From Xanthomonas maliensis (GTDB lineage Bacteria; Pseudomonadota; Gammaproteobacteria; Xanthomonadales; Xanthomonadaceae): a DNA stretch of 64,000 nt. Shown here piece after piece: positions 17,948 through 26,670 of the stretch. The first letter of the stretch is position 1, and each line of letters begins with the position of its first letter. A program made the position numbers and the translations under genes. The notes under the pieces are model-generated. The model had not been told where the DNA came from. It did not search any database and worked only from the letters and a program-made list of their open reading frames with translations. The stretch lies in NCBI RefSeq assembly GCF_009192945.1, contig NZ_NSET01000004.1, positions 124,001 to 188,000 on the forward strand. Direction: 5' to 3'.

Positions 17948-19753
17948 ATGCCTTCCCCCGCCCACGAACTGCTCAGCCGCGTCTTCGGTTACGACGACTT
18001 CCGCGGCCCCCAGCAAGCGATCGTCGAGCATGTCGCTGCCGGCAACGACGCGCTGGTGCTGATGCCGACCGGCGGCGGCAAGTCGCTGTGCTATCAGGTG
18101 CCGGCCTTGCTGCGCCAGGGCATCGGCATCGTGGTCTCGCCGCTGATCGCCTTGATGCAGGACCAGGTCGAAGCCCTGCGCCAGCTCGGCGTGCGCGCCG
18201 AGTTCCTCAATTCCACCCTGGACGCGGAGAACGCGCAGCGGGTCGAACGGGCCCTGCTGGCCGGCGAGCTGGACCTGCTGTATGTCGCCCCGGAACGCCT
18301 GCTGACGCCACGCTTCCTGTCGCTGCTGGAGCGCAGCAGGATCGCCCTGTTCGCCATCGACGAGGCCCATTGCGTCTCGCAATGGGGGCACGACTTCCGT
18401 CCGGAATACCGCCAGCTGACCGTGTTGCACGAACGCTGGCCGCAGATCCCGCGCATGGCGCTGACCGCCACTGCCGACCCGCCGACCCAGCGCGAGATCG
18501 CAGAACGGCTGGATCTGGTGGAGGCGCGGCATTTCGTCAGCTCGTTCGACCGTCCCAATATCCGCTACACCGTGGTGCAGAAGGACAACGCACGCCGCCA
18601 GCTGCAGGACTTCCTGCACCGCCAGCGTGGCGTGGCCGGCATCGTCTATGCGATGTCGCGACGCAAGGTCGAGGAGACCGCGCAGCAGCTCTGCGCACAG
18701 GGCTTCAACGCCCTGCCCTACCACGCCGGCCTGCCGGCCGAGGTACGCGCGGAAAACCAGCGGCGTTTCCTGCGCGAAGACGGCATCGTCATGGTCGCCA
18801 CGATCGCCTTCGGCATGGGGATCGACAAGCCGGACGTGCGCTTCGTGGCGCATGTGGACCTGCCGAAGTCGCTGGAAGGCTACTACCAGGAAACTGGCCG
18901 CGCCGGCCGCGATGGCGAGCCGGCCGAAGCCTGGCTCTGCTATGGCCTGGGCGATGTGGTGCTGCTCAAACAGATGATCGAGCAGGGCGAGGCTGCCGAA
19001 GAACGCAAGCGGCTGGAACGCGCCAAGCTCGACCACCTGCTCGGCTATTGCGAATCGATGCAATGCCGCCGTCAGGTCCTGCTGGCTGGCTTTGGCGAAA
19101 CCTACCCCAAGCCCTGCGGCAACTGCGACAACTGCCTGACCCCGGCGGCGGCCTGGGATGCGACGATCGCCGCGCAGAAGGCGTTGAGCTGCGTCTATCG
19201 CAGCGGGCAGCGCTTCGGTGTCGGCCACCTGATCGACATCCTGCGCGGTAGCGACAACGAGCGCATCCGCCAACTTGGCCATGCCCAATTGAGCACCTAC
19301 GGCATCGGCCGCGACCTGGACGAGCGGACCTGGCGCAGCGTCTTCCGCCAGCTGGTGGCGGCCAGCCTGCTGGAAGTCGACAGCGAGGGCCACGGCGGCC
19401 TGCGCCTGACCGATGCCAGCCGACAGGTGCTCAAGGGCGCCCGCCAGGTCATGATGCGACGCGAACATCCGGCCGCGGCGCGCGAGCGCGATCGCAGCAG
19501 CACCCCGCGCACCGGCGTGCCGGTGCAGCCGCAGGACCTGGCCTTGTTCAACGCCCTGCGCGGCCTCCGTGCCGAACTGGCACGCGCGCAGAACGTGCCG
19601 GCATTCGTGATCTTCCACGACAGCACGCTGCGCAACATCGCCGAACAGCGCCCGACCAGCATCGACGCATTGGCGCGCGTCGGTGGGATCGGCGGCGGCA
19701 AACTGGCGCGCTATGGCGACCAATTGATCGAGATCGTTCGCGAACAGGGTTGA
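17948..19753 (+). CDS. recQ: ATP-dependent DNA helicase RecQ
   Basis: A 601-residue 3'-5' DNA helicase acting in recombination and repair of stalled forks. Motif 0 [14 protein letters not shown] is followed by Walker [13 protein letters not shown] (TGGGKS at 41-46), [17 protein letters not shown] (DEAH 138-141), and motif [21 protein letters not shown]. The RecQ-Ct zinc site is visible as [12 protein letters not shown] followed by CGNCDNC, then the winged-helix region ([19 protein letters not shown]). An HRDC domain closes the protein ([33 protein letters not shown]). Length and order match full-length proteobacterial RecQ. Confidence 0.97.
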   Translation: MPSPAHELLSRVFGYDDFRGPQQAIVEHVAAGNDALVLMPTGGGKSLCYQVPALLRQGIGIVVSPLIALMQDQVEALRQLGVRAEFLNSTLDAENAQRVERALLAGELDLLYVAPERLLTPRFLSLLERSRIALFAIDEAHCVSQWGHDFRPEYRQLTVLHERWPQIPRMALTATADPPTQREIAERLDLVEARHFVSSFDRPNIRYTVVQKDNARRQLQDFLHRQRGVAGIVYAMSRRKVEETAQQLCAQGFNALPYHAGLPAEVRAENQRRFLREDGIVMVATIAFGMGIDKPDVRFVAHVDLPKSLEGYYQETGRAGRDGEPAEAWLCYGLGDVVLLKQMIEQGEAAEERKRLERAKLDHLLGYCESMQCRRQVLLAGFGETYPKPCGNCDNCLTPAAAWDATIAAQKALSCVYRSGQRFGVGHLIDILRGSDNERIRQLGHAQLSTYGIGRDLDERTWRSVFRQLVAASLLEVDSEGHGGLRLTDASRQVLKGARQVMMRREHPAAARERDRSSTPRTGVPVQPQDLALFNALRGLRAELARAQNVPAFVIFHDSTLRNIAEQRPTSIDALARVGGIGGGKLARYGDQLIEIVREQG

Positions 19754-19875
19754 CCGCTGGTCGCGCCCGAACCGCCGCCAGCAGTGGTCATCGATTGCGA
19801 CAGCGCGCATTCAATCAGCCATTGCTAGCTTTTCCCTGTGCCGGCACTGCTGTCGGCCCTTGCCGAGTCAGACCG

Positions 19876-20373
19876 ATGAAACGCAGCCTGCTCCTCCTGG
19901 TCATGATGTCCGCCGCCGGTGGCGCCCTCGCGCAGAATGGCGACAGCACCGGCACCGATAGCGGCGCAACCGCAACCATGCCGCGCGGACTGGACCTGAG
20001 CGTGCCTTCCGCGCCGGTGCAGTACCGGTCCGACCCCACCTACAGCAACGACCCGCCAGGGACGTTCTACGGCGACAAGACCGGGCCCCGCCCGGCCATC
20101 AGCCAGCCTGGCGCTGCCACACTTGCCGCGGAGCGCGCCGAACAGTGCCAGGGGAAACTGCATGGTGCGGTCGAGACCGGCATCGGCTATTCCAGCCGTG
20201 GCGGCAACAGTAACTGGCAGGCCGCCAACCTGAATTCGTGCAAGACCTATTACGACGACGACGGCAAGGCGCACCAGATCGGCGTCAGCATCAGTGTCGG
20301 TCGCGGCGAAGGTCCCGTTTTCGGCCCGCGCTATGCCCCCGGCTATTACGGGCCACGTCCATTCGGCTGGTAA
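19876..20373 (+). CDS. Secreted hypothetical protein
   Basis: A 165-residue protein beginning with a Sec signal peptide (MKRSLLLLVMMSAAGGALA|QNGDS). The mature part is low-complexity at the start (Ser/Thr/Gly/Asp), then a Pro/Tyr segment (RSDPTYSNDPPGTFYGDKTGP), a pair of Cys residues (AEQCQGKLHG and LNSCKTYYDDD) that may form a disulfide, and a Pro/Gly/Tyr-rich end (RYAPGYYGPRPFGW). I do not recognise a family. The frame is open upstream to the recQ stop, but the signal peptide fixes ATG at 19876. Probably periplasmic or surface-located. Confidence 0.75.
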   Translation: MKRSLLLLVMMSAAGGALAQNGDSTGTDSGATATMPRGLDLSVPSAPVQYRSDPTYSNDPPGTFYGDKTGPRPAISQPGAATLAAERAEQCQGKLHGAVETGIGYSSRGGNSNWQAANLNSCKTYYDDDGKAHQIGVSISVGRGEGPVFGPRYAPGYYGPRPFGW

Positions 20374-20451
20374 GCGTACAGTCGCGTCTGCGTTGACGGA
20401 CGGTTCACCGCCGGTTTGCGGAGAATGCGGTCTGCCTCATGAGATGGTGTC

Positions 20452-20853
20452 ATGTCACAAAACAAGGAACGGCCGGTTGTGTTCGTCGTCGAAGACGGTG
20501 ATGGCACCCGACAACTCAGTTGCCTTGTGCTGGAGAGCTACGGCTTTACCTGCCGCAGCGCCGGTTCGGTCGAGGACGCTTTGGCGTTGATCGAGCAGGA
20601 CCCCCGCGTCGATGTGCTGTTTTCGGATATCCACTTCCCAGGCGGCTTGACCGGTGTTGATCTGGCGGTGCGCGCGAGCGGCGCCCCCTACCACCTGCCC
20701 ACGCTCCTGACCTCCGGCCTGGCAGTGGAATACGTGGAAGAAATCCTTCCGGAGGGTGTCGCCTTCCTTGAAAAGCCGTATACGCCGGATCAATTGTTGA
20801 CCGCGATCCGGAGCGTGATGGCCCGGCATCGGGTCTCGACCTCGGTCGATTGA
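20452..20853 (+). CDS. Single-domain response regulator (CheY-like receiver)
   Basis: A 133-residue stand-alone receiver domain. Acidic-pocket residues are in FVVEDGDGTR (E14, D15), the phosphoacceptor Asp59 is in VLFSDIHFPGG, the switch Thr/Ser is in LLTSG, and the conserved Lys is in FLEKPYTPDQL. Gly follows the acidic pair where many receivers have a second Asp, but the essential residues are present. There is no output domain, so it probably acts through protein interaction or phosphotransfer. No histidine kinase is adjacent; the nearest candidate partner family is the kinase at 28568-29644, about 8 kb away. The VLFSDIHFPGG style resembles receivers paired with HWE kinases. Confidence 0.85.
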   Translation: MSQNKERPVVFVVEDGDGTRQLSCLVLESYGFTCRSAGSVEDALALIEQDPRVDVLFSDIHFPGGLTGVDLAVRASGAPYHLPTLLTSGLAVEYVEEILPEGVAFLEKPYTPDQLLTAIRSVMARHRVSTSVD

Positions 20854-21532
20854 CGATCGCGCGCCGGGCCACCGGCCGGCGGCAGTGCTAGCGCCGCAGG
20901 ACAGGTCGTCAGGAACACACCGACAGACAAGTCGCACATGCCCGATTCCCGTGACCGACTTCTCGTTTAAACTGCCATCACCGGACGCGAGGCCAATGGC
21001 AGCTCGACTCGCGAGGCGCAGAGCACGCCCCCGCCGGAACATCGCCATCTGTGCATCGCCGATCCTGCGCACCGCTGCGCGCGGTCGGTGTTGTCGTGAG
21101 CGCACTTTCAAACAGCGTGCACCGTTGCGGATCGACGTGATCGCGAGAGGCAACCAGGCTGGCCTGCGGCGAGATGCCGCAACACGCCCAGCGCTCGACC
21201 TGCGAGCACCACGCAAGCTCTGACGCACCACCTCTCGCACAGGGTGTCGCGCCCGCGCAGCGCCAGCACCGTCATGGTCGTTGCGGTGGGGCTGTGGCAT
21301 CGCATCACTGCTGACGCATCACTATCTCGCTAGCGCATGCGTACACGCATGCATTGCAACGCGTGCGTGCGCGCAACAGCGGCATGCAGTGCAGTGAACG
21401 CGCCCGGCAGTGTGCTCATCGACCCACGCGCAAGCGTACCGAAGCGCGTGCATTTCACATGCTCCATTCGGCATACACCGCTAGGCTGTGATGCAGCATC
21501 TTCCATGGTGGAAGGAGCATCAGGAGATCCCC
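20854..21532. other. Long intergenic region upstream of a 36-residue membrane protein
   Basis: About 680 bases without a convincing gene on either strand. The stretch at 21310-21430 is rich in alternating GCATGC/TGCGTGCG sequence and contains the inverted repeat listed separately. CTTCCA/TGGAAG around TGG forms a small hairpin shortly before the downstream gene. An untranslated RNA cannot be excluded. Confidence 0.45.
21335..21352. repeat. Perfect inverted repeat GCATGCG-TACA-CGCATGC
   Basis: Seven-base arms around a four-base loop, embedded in a purine/pyrimidine-alternating stretch. It lies about 180 bases before the 36-residue membrane protein gene. It could be a regulator site or a short hairpin; nothing more can be said. 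Confidence 0.4.
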
Positions 21533-21643
21533 ATGGGCGACAACAGTTTTCTCTCACCGGCCTTCATCATTCTCGTTATCGCCATCATCGCGGTCGTGCT
21601 CTTTCTGGTGACGCGCGCGAAGAAGAAACGCAACAAGCGCTGA
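21533..21643 (+). CDS. 36-residue single-pass membrane protein
   Basis: A short ORF encoding MGDNSFLSPAF, then a strongly hydrophobic helix (IILVIAIIAVVLFLV) and a basic tail (TRAKKKRNKR). The layout fits a single-pass membrane peptide with the basic C-terminus in the cytoplasm. A good ribosome binding site (AGGAGA) lies seven bases before ATG. It stands alone after a long gene-free region, which suggests its own promoter. I do not recognise a named family; small hydrophobic proteins of this type often tune membrane complexes or stress responses, which is inference. It is too short for most gene callers. Confidence 0.65.
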   Translation: MGDNSFLSPAFIILVIAIIAVVLFLVTRAKKKRNKR

Positions 21644-21757
21644 CAAGGCGCATTAACTCAGTCGACAGCGAGCGATCGCCGCCGGCGCTGCCGTCTGCGC
21701 GAGATGACGGCGGGGCGTACGCCTCCCTGCCTTCGCCTTCGCCGCCGCTGCGTTGGC

Positions 21758-22468
21758 TCAGAAGCGCAGATCCCGTGGCAGATGGCACCATTGGCCTGCC
21801 GCGAGTTTGCCCAAGGGCACGCGACCGATCCGCAAGCGGCGAATCGCCGATACCTGCAATCCCACCTCGGCACACATGTCGCGTAGCGGTGCAGGCCGGA
21901 CCGTCTTGAGCGCGATGCGCAGACGCCGCTCGCTCTGCCAGCTCGCCTTGCACGCCGGAAACCTCTCACCCCCGCACTGGAGGCCGAGCGCTAGCCGGCG
22001 CAGCCCGTACGGATGGATCTCGCCCTCGACCTCGAGCACGAACTCCTGCTCGATCGGAAATGCCGACGCATCGAGCCTGCGCAACACGCGTGGATCCTGG
22101 CTCAGCACGAGCAGCCCGCTGGCCTCGGCCTCCAGCGGCAACGGCGCCTGCAGAGATCGCAGCTGCTTCTGCAGCAGGCGTCCCTCGCTCGTCTCCAGCG
22201 GACTGCGCGTGGTGTCCGCCAGCAGCGCCGACGCCGCTTCGGCCGTGACCCCGACCGGCTTGTGCAGCAGGAAGGTCGCCGGCGCCGGTGCGCGGATGGG
22301 ATCGCTGGCCAACACGATCGCCTGCTGATCGCTCACCAGGGTCTGCGGACGCTCGACCACCTGGGCGTCCACCTGGACGGCGCCCGCCTCGATGGCAAGC
22401 TGCGCCTGACCACGCGAGCAGCCGAACAGCTGGGCGACGCGCTTGTCCAGGCGGATCGGATCGGACAT
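21758..22468 (-). CDS. RsuA/RluF-like pseudouridine synthase homologue with altered catalytic motif
   Basis: A 236-residue protein with an N-terminal S4-type RNA-binding domain (LDKRVAQLFGCSRGQAQLAIEAG, VQVDAQVVERPQTL) followed by an RsuA-family catalytic domain (FLLHKPVGVTAE, EQEFVLEVEGEI, KTVRPAPLRDMCAEVGLQV, RIGRVPLGKLAAGQW). In active family members the catalytic aspartate lies in a GRLDxDTxGLL motif. The corresponding stretch here reads LPLEAEASGLLVL (110-122), so Glu113 replaces Asp and Pro111 replaces the conserved Arg. It may be inactive for isomerisation and bind RNA only, or use Glu. Start ATG at 22468 is chosen at the S4 domain boundary; the frame is open upstream without homology. 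Confidence 0.8.
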   Translation of the reverse strand: MSDPIRLDKRVAQLFGCSRGQAQLAIEAGAVQVDAQVVERPQTLVSDQQAIVLASDPIRAPAPATFLLHKPVGVTAEAASALLADTTRSPLETSEGRLLQKQLRSLQAPLPLEAEASGLLVLSQDPRVLRRLDASAFPIEQEFVLEVEGEIHPYGLRRLALGLQCGGERFPACKASWQSERRLRIALKTVRPAPLRDMCAEVGLQVSAIRRLRIGRVPLGKLAAGQWCHLPRDLRF

Positions 22469-22629
22469 CGGGCATACTCGCGACAGGGGCCGGCAAGTGT
22501 ACGCCGCCGATGCGAGCGTGCAGATGCGCGCTGCGATCGCGGCACACCGACATCGGCCGATAGACCGACAGCGCAATGCATCGCCCTTGCGACGCTGGCT
22601 TTCCAACCCACCACCAGGAGACTGCAAAG

Positions 22630-22836
22630 ATGTTCATCCCTTTCGGCACCATGCGCGTTCGGCTCGATCACGTTTCCGTGGTGCACGACCCGTTCAATGC
22701 CGGCGAAAGCTTCGGTTCCTACTGCCATTCGGTGCGCCTGAGCCTGATCTCCGGACAGGACGTGTTCGCACGCTTCAATACCGAGGCCGGCGCCGAAGCG
22801 CTGCACGCGCAGGTGGTGGAGGCGCTGAATACCTGA
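22630..22836 (+). CDS. Small hypothetical protein
   Basis: A 68-residue protein starting MFIPFGTMRVRLDHVSVVHD and ending AEALHAQVVEALNT. It contains beta-strand-like segments (MRVRLDHVSVV, HSVRLSLISGQDVFARF) and a C-terminal helix, and has no membrane segment or Cys cluster. The ribosome binding site AGGAG lies a normal distance before ATG at 22630. A perfect hairpin follows the stop, supporting a real transcription unit. I do not recognise the family and propose no function. Confidence 0.6.
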   Translation: MFIPFGTMRVRLDHVSVVHDPFNAGESFGSYCHSVRLSLISGQDVFARFNTEAGAEALHAQVVEALNT

Positions 22837-22841
22837 TCCAG

Positions 22842-22861
22842 GCGACGCGCTGGCGCGTCGC
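22842..22861 (+). terminator. Hairpin after the 68-residue ORF
   Basis: GCGACGCG and CGCGTCGC form a perfect 8-base stem with a CTGG loop, six bases after the stop codon. No T-run follows. Confidence 0.55.
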
Positions 22862-22936
22862 AATCGGCCTGCCACCACGCGGTGAACCGCGCTTTCCCGA
22901 GCCAGACCCGCTAGCCAATGGTCACGCTAGCGCCCG

Positions 22937-23566
22937 CTACATCCCAGGCGCGGTCCCTGGCCACACCAGCAGTCCGCACAAGACCAGCATCAGGGTGGCG
23001 ATTGCGGCATCGAGCACGCGCCAGGCGCGCTGATCGCGAAACACTGGTTGCAGCGTCCGCGCGCCGTAGCCGAGTGCGGCAAACCAGCTCACGCTGGCCA
23101 AGCAGGCCCCGGCCGCGAACACCCAGCGCGCATCGCCGGCATGGCGGTTCGCCAAGCTGCCCAGCAGCACCATGGTGTCGAGATAGACGTGCGGATTGAG
23201 AAACGTAAAGGCCAGGCAGGTCAGCGCGATCCGATACCCGTCGCCTGGTGTGGCCGACTCGGCAGGAGCCAGCGCCTCTGCCCCCTGCCAGGCGCGTCGT
23301 GCCGCCAGCAGACCGTAACCGGCAAGGAAGGCCGCACCGGCATATCGCAGCACGATGAGCACCCCCGGCCAACGGGCAATGAGCGCACCAACGCCGGCGA
23401 CTCCCAGTGTAATCAGACAGATATCGCACAGTGCGCAGATCGCCACTACCACGCCGACGTGACGGCGCTGCAGGCCTTGCCGCAGCACGAAGGCATTCTG
23501 CGCACCGATTGCCACGATGAGTCCGGCTCCAGCAAGAAAGCCGGCAAGTAGCGTGTGTGTGGCCAT
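22937..23566 (-). CDS. LysE/ArgO-family amino acid exporter
   Basis: A 209-residue inner-membrane exporter. The hallmark LysE N-terminus is present as FLAGAGLIVAIGAQNAFVLRQGLQRR, followed by CALCDICLITLGVAGVGALI, and the central motif FTFLNPHVYLDTMVLLGS contains the conserved NPH. Five to six hydrophobic helices are visible, matching family length (about 205-230). Substrates of characterised members are basic amino acids such as lysine and arginine. ATG at 23566 is preferred because family members start shortly before the first helix; an in-frame ATG at 23620 would add 18 residues of no apparent homology. It is divergent from a LysR-type regulator, the classic lysE-lysG/argO-argP arrangement. 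Confidence 0.88.
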   Translation of the reverse strand: MATHTLLAGFLAGAGLIVAIGAQNAFVLRQGLQRRHVGVVVAICALCDICLITLGVAGVGALIARWPGVLIVLRYAGAAFLAGYGLLAARRAWQGAEALAPAESATPGDGYRIALTCLAFTFLNPHVYLDTMVLLGSLANRHAGDARWVFAAGACLASVSWFAALGYGARTLQPVFRDQRAWRVLDAAIATLMLVLCGLLVWPGTAPGM

Positions 23567-23673
23567 TGCGTCCAAGGCATCGTCCAGAATTGCCGCCAAG
23601 GATGGGCAAGCTTGCTGCATTAGAAAAACTCAATATTCTGGACTGTCTGTAGAAATTCTAATGCGAGGGCGGA
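23567..23673. promoter_or_regulatory. Divergent control region of the lysE-type exporter and its LysR regulator
   Basis: The gap is AT-rich compared with its surroundings and contains the palindrome TAGAAATTCTA (23650-23660), a plausible core for a LysR-type T-N11-A site, directly upstream of the regulator gene. Regulation of the exporter by the divergent regulator is expected from the family but is not shown by sequence alone. Confidence 0.5.
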
Positions 23674-24579
23674 ATGGATCTATTGCACCCGCAACTGGCC
23701 GCGTTCACTGCTGTGCTGGAAGAAGGCAGCTTCGACGCCGCTGCCGATCGACTCAATGTCACTCCGTCGGCGATCTCCCAGCGCATCAAGGCATTGGAGG
23801 ATCGCCTGGGCCAGGTGCTGATCGTGCGGCAGTCTCCCTGTCAACCGACGCCGGCGGGCGAGCGGCTCTTGCGGCATGCCCGTCCAATGCAGATGCTGGA
23901 AGCCGACGCGCTCGCGGATCTTGCGCCCGACAAACGCGCGCAGATGCCGATGCGCAGCATTGCGCTGGCGGTGAACGACGACTCGTTGCAGACCTGGTTG
24001 CTGGAGGCGCTGGCCACGTTGCACGACCGTCACCGGCTGTTGTTCGATCTGCGCGTGGACGATCAGGACCACACCCTGGAGCTGCTGCGAAGCGGCGCCG
24101 CGTTGGCGGCCGTCACCTCGGTCCGCACGCCCCTGCAGGGCTGCAACGTGCATGCGCTCGGCGTCATGCGCTATCACGCCATCGCCTCGCCGGACTTCGT
24201 GCGCAGGTACTTTTCCCAAGGCGTGAATGCCTCCAGCCTGGCGCAGGCGCCCATGCTGGTCTTCAATCGAAAGGACCGCCTGCAGGCGCGGTTCGTCAGA
24301 CGCATCACCCGTGCCACGCTCACTCCCCCAATCCATTATGTGCCTACGTCGACCGGCTTCGTGGAAGCGGCGATACGGAGCTTGGGCTGGTGCCTGGCGC
24401 CCGAATCGATGGTCGCTCCGGCACTCGAACGGGCGGCACTCGTCACGCTGGATCCGACCCGCTGGCTCGATGTTCCGCTCTATTGGCAATACGCAGCGGT
24501 ACGTTCTCCAACCCTGCTGGCGATGACCCAGGTTCTACGCGAAACGGCGAGCAGATCGCTGCGGCCGCTCTCCCATTAG
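23674..24579 (+). CDS. LysR-type regulator, ArgP/LysG-like
   Basis: A 301-residue LysR-family activator. The N-terminal helix-turn-helix is DLLHPQLAAFTAVLEEGSF followed by DAAADRLNVTPSAISQRIKA and LEDRLGQVLIVRQSPCQPTPAG, closely resembling ArgP/IciA/LysG. The C-terminal effector domain follows (LLFDLRVDDQDHTLELLRSG, SLGWCLAPESMVAPALERA). In characterised systems this regulator senses lysine, arginine or histidine and activates the divergent exporter. GAGGGCGG precedes ATG. The opposite-strand exporter gene supports the assignment; naming it argP or lysG would go beyond what the sequence proves. Confidence 0.88.
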   Translation: MDLLHPQLAAFTAVLEEGSFDAAADRLNVTPSAISQRIKALEDRLGQVLIVRQSPCQPTPAGERLLRHARPMQMLEADALADLAPDKRAQMPMRSIALAVNDDSLQTWLLEALATLHDRHRLLFDLRVDDQDHTLELLRSGAALAAVTSVRTPLQGCNVHALGVMRYHAIASPDFVRRYFSQGVNASSLAQAPMLVFNRKDRLQARFVRRITRATLTPPIHYVPTSTGFVEAAIRSLGWCLAPESMVAPALERAALVTLDPTRWLDVPLYWQYAAVRSPTLLAMTQVLRETASRSLRPLSH

Positions 24580-25067
24580 GCAGATCGCCTTCGCGATCGC
24601 AGATGCAAACCCTGCGGTCACTCGCTGGATCGCATGCCAACAATCCCATCGGCCACGGCCATGCATCTGCGCGGACGACGCATGTCTCCATGGATTCCTG
24701 TGCAAAGACAGAACGCGCACTACGACGAGCACGCGGGACGAGAGGCTGCGCCATTGCTCATGAACTCGCAGCGAGACCAGAAGCCAGGCAGGCGCAGAAA
24801 CGGCGCTACCGTAACGGTGTCACGGTGCTTCGCAACCAGCGTCCGCGTTTCGTCGCGCCGCCACCGCTGAGCGTGACATCGGCAGATAGTGTGCCCGCCC
24901 CGCCAGTGCGTTCGACATCGGTGCTTGCGATGTTCGGTCACTGGGGTGCTGAAGCGCGCCACGCCGTGAGGAACGTGCCGCGCACCACTGCAGGCACTTT
25001 CGCCATGGCGATGGAACCACACGACGATTCATTGGCATACATTCCACCAGACAACAAGGACATCACG
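24580..25067. other. Intergenic region before the secreted hydrolase
   Basis: About 490 bases without a supportable gene. The hydrolase frame is open far upstream through this stretch and through the regulator gene, but its translation there is low-complexity and lacks homology. Two short frames have acceptable length but no start site or protein-like composition. No repeat or clear promoter was seen. Confidence 0.45.
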
Positions 25068-26345
25068 ATGCCCTGCCTGCCCCCTTCGAAGACGCTGTGT
25101 ACTCTGACGATCGCCGTCGCCGCCGCGCTGCTGCCGACCCTGGGCGCCGCCGCGCCAGCGCGCGGCACGCTGTTGAACAGCAACGTGCTGACGCGCTATA
25201 CCCATCAGGCTATCGGCCATCTCGACACCAACGCCGTCGCGACAGCCGCCACCGCCGCGTCCAAGACCGCACCCAGCTGCGATGTCAGCGTCGTCGAGCT
25301 GACGTACGCCACCGTCGGCGTCGATGGCGAACCCGCCACCGCGTCTGCCGCACTGCTGGTCCCGCAAGGCGCGCAATGCCACGGACCCTATCCGCTGTTG
25401 GGTTGGGGCGATGGCACCGAGACCCAGCGAAGCGCGGAACAGGCCAAGGACATTCGCCGGGCCAAGGGTGACGACCCGTTGGTGACCCAATTCGCGGCGC
25501 ATGGCTATGTGGTGGTCAGCACCGACTACCTCGGCCTGGGCAAGTCCAACTACGCCTACCACCCGTATCTGCACGCTGCCTCGGAAGCGAGCGCGATCAT
25601 CGACTCGCTGCGCGCAGCACGCGCTTACCTGCAAAAGCAGCAGGTGCCGCTGTCGGGCAAGGTCATGCTCTCGGGCAATTCGCAGGGCGGCCATGCTGCG
25701 CTGGCGGCGCAGCGCGAGATCGAGACGCATCTGTCGCACGAGTTCAATCTGGTCGCGAGTGCACCGATCTCCGGCCCTTACGCGCTCGAGCAGACGTTCG
25801 TCGATAGCTGGAGCGGGCGCAATGCCGTCGGCGAGAGCACCTTCGGCCTTGTACTCGCCAGCTACGCCATCGTCGGCATGCAACACGTCTACCAGAACAT
25901 CTACAGCGCGCCGCAGCAGGTGTTCCAGGATCCGTGGGCTGGCAAGGTGGAATCGCTGTTCCCGGGCGTCTACAGCACGGAAGATCTTGCGCTCGGCATC
26001 CTGCCCACCATCGACCAGCGCAAGGCCTACTTCCAGGCGGGCTTCGACAACGACTTCGCTACCAATCCCAACAACAGCTTCCGTCGCGACCTGGCTCGCA
26101 ATGACCTGTTGAATTGGGCACCGCGCACACCGACCCTGCTGTGTGGCTCGGATAACGATGCAACCGTTCCGCTAAAGAACGCCGAAACGGCGATCGCTTC
26201 GTTCCGTCAGCACGGCAGCAACAAGGTGTCCATGGTCGACGTGGGCAGCGGCGATCCCAAAGACAACAACGCCCTGGTGCACCTGTTCGTCAAAGAAGAC
26301 TGCATCCCGGTCGTGCGGGAGCAATTGCTGGACAAGCGCCGCTGA
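25068..26345 (+). CDS. Secreted alpha/beta hydrolase (secretory lipase-like)
   Basis: A 425-residue exported hydrolase. A signal peptide runs from MPCLPPSKTLCTLTIAVAAA to the Ala-rich AAAPARG region. The nucleophile elbow is GNSQGGHAALAAQ (GxSxG), the likely catalytic Asp is in LLCGSDNDATVPLKNAE, and a His near the C-terminus (NALVHLFVKEDC) completes the triad. LLGWGDGTETQ and FAAHGYVVVSTDYLGLGKSN are typical of bacterial relatives of the secretory lipase family. Four Cys residues could form disulfides. AAGGA (25056-25060) sets ATG at 25068. The substrate is probably an ester or lipid, but specificity cannot be read from sequence. Confidence 0.85.
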   Translation: MPCLPPSKTLCTLTIAVAAALLPTLGAAAPARGTLLNSNVLTRYTHQAIGHLDTNAVATAATAASKTAPSCDVSVVELTYATVGVDGEPATASAALLVPQGAQCHGPYPLLGWGDGTETQRSAEQAKDIRRAKGDDPLVTQFAAHGYVVVSTDYLGLGKSNYAYHPYLHAASEASAIIDSLRAARAYLQKQQVPLSGKVMLSGNSQGGHAALAAQREIETHLSHEFNLVASAPISGPYALEQTFVDSWSGRNAVGESTFGLVLASYAIVGMQHVYQNIYSAPQQVFQDPWAGKVESLFPGVYSTEDLALGILPTIDQRKAYFQAGFDNDFATNPNNSFRRDLARNDLLNWAPRTPTLLCGSDNDATVPLKNAETAIASFRQHGSNKVSMVDVGSGDPKDNNALVHLFVKEDCIPVVREQLLDKRR

Positions 26346-26523
26346 TCATCGGCGCCTGGCATGGATCGAGACGCGAGTGCTCGCGCATCGATCCGTGCCA
26401 ACCGGTGACGAAATGACCGCGAGTGCGCGTGAGGTAGTCCGCGCACATTGCAATCCAGCATTGGCCTGGGTCGCACGCCCACACAACCCAAGCGAAGCGG
26501 CTGAGCGACATCCCGCCCCTAGC

Positions 26524-26670
26524 GCGTGTTATGGACTTTGAGGTGGACGCTTCCCGGAGGGTTGGCCGTCAGCGGCACGGAGCATGCTGCACGGCTTGCT
26601 TTGGCGCCAGGCAGCATCCGCTCCGCGCCGCTGACGGACAACGCACCGCAGCTCAACGTGCATAACACGC
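26524..26670. repeat. 147-bp imperfect palindromic repeat (MITE- or REP-like)
   Basis: The ends are exact inverted copies (GCGTGTTATG at 26524-26533, CATAACACGC at 26661-26670). The two halves continue as an imperfect inverted repeat: CCGTCAGCGGCACGGAGC on the left mirrors GCTCCGCGCCGCTGACGG on the right. The whole unit can fold into one long stem-loop. It has no coding capacity. Its right end abuts the truncated 5' side of a decayed toxin gene, consistent with insertion or rearrangement there. I see no second copy in the window, so genomic repetition is inferred from structure. Confidence 0.65.

Noticed and set aside
17900-19810. 636-residue open frame on the minus strand opposite recQ
   Set aside because: It is a codon-bias shadow of recQ. 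The translation has no domain pattern, and the opposing frame contains all RecQ motifs.
23517-25067. Upstream extension of the secreted hydrolase frame through the LysR gene
   Set aside because: The extension overlaps a motif-complete regulator in another frame, and a signal peptide with a good ribosome binding site starts at 25068.
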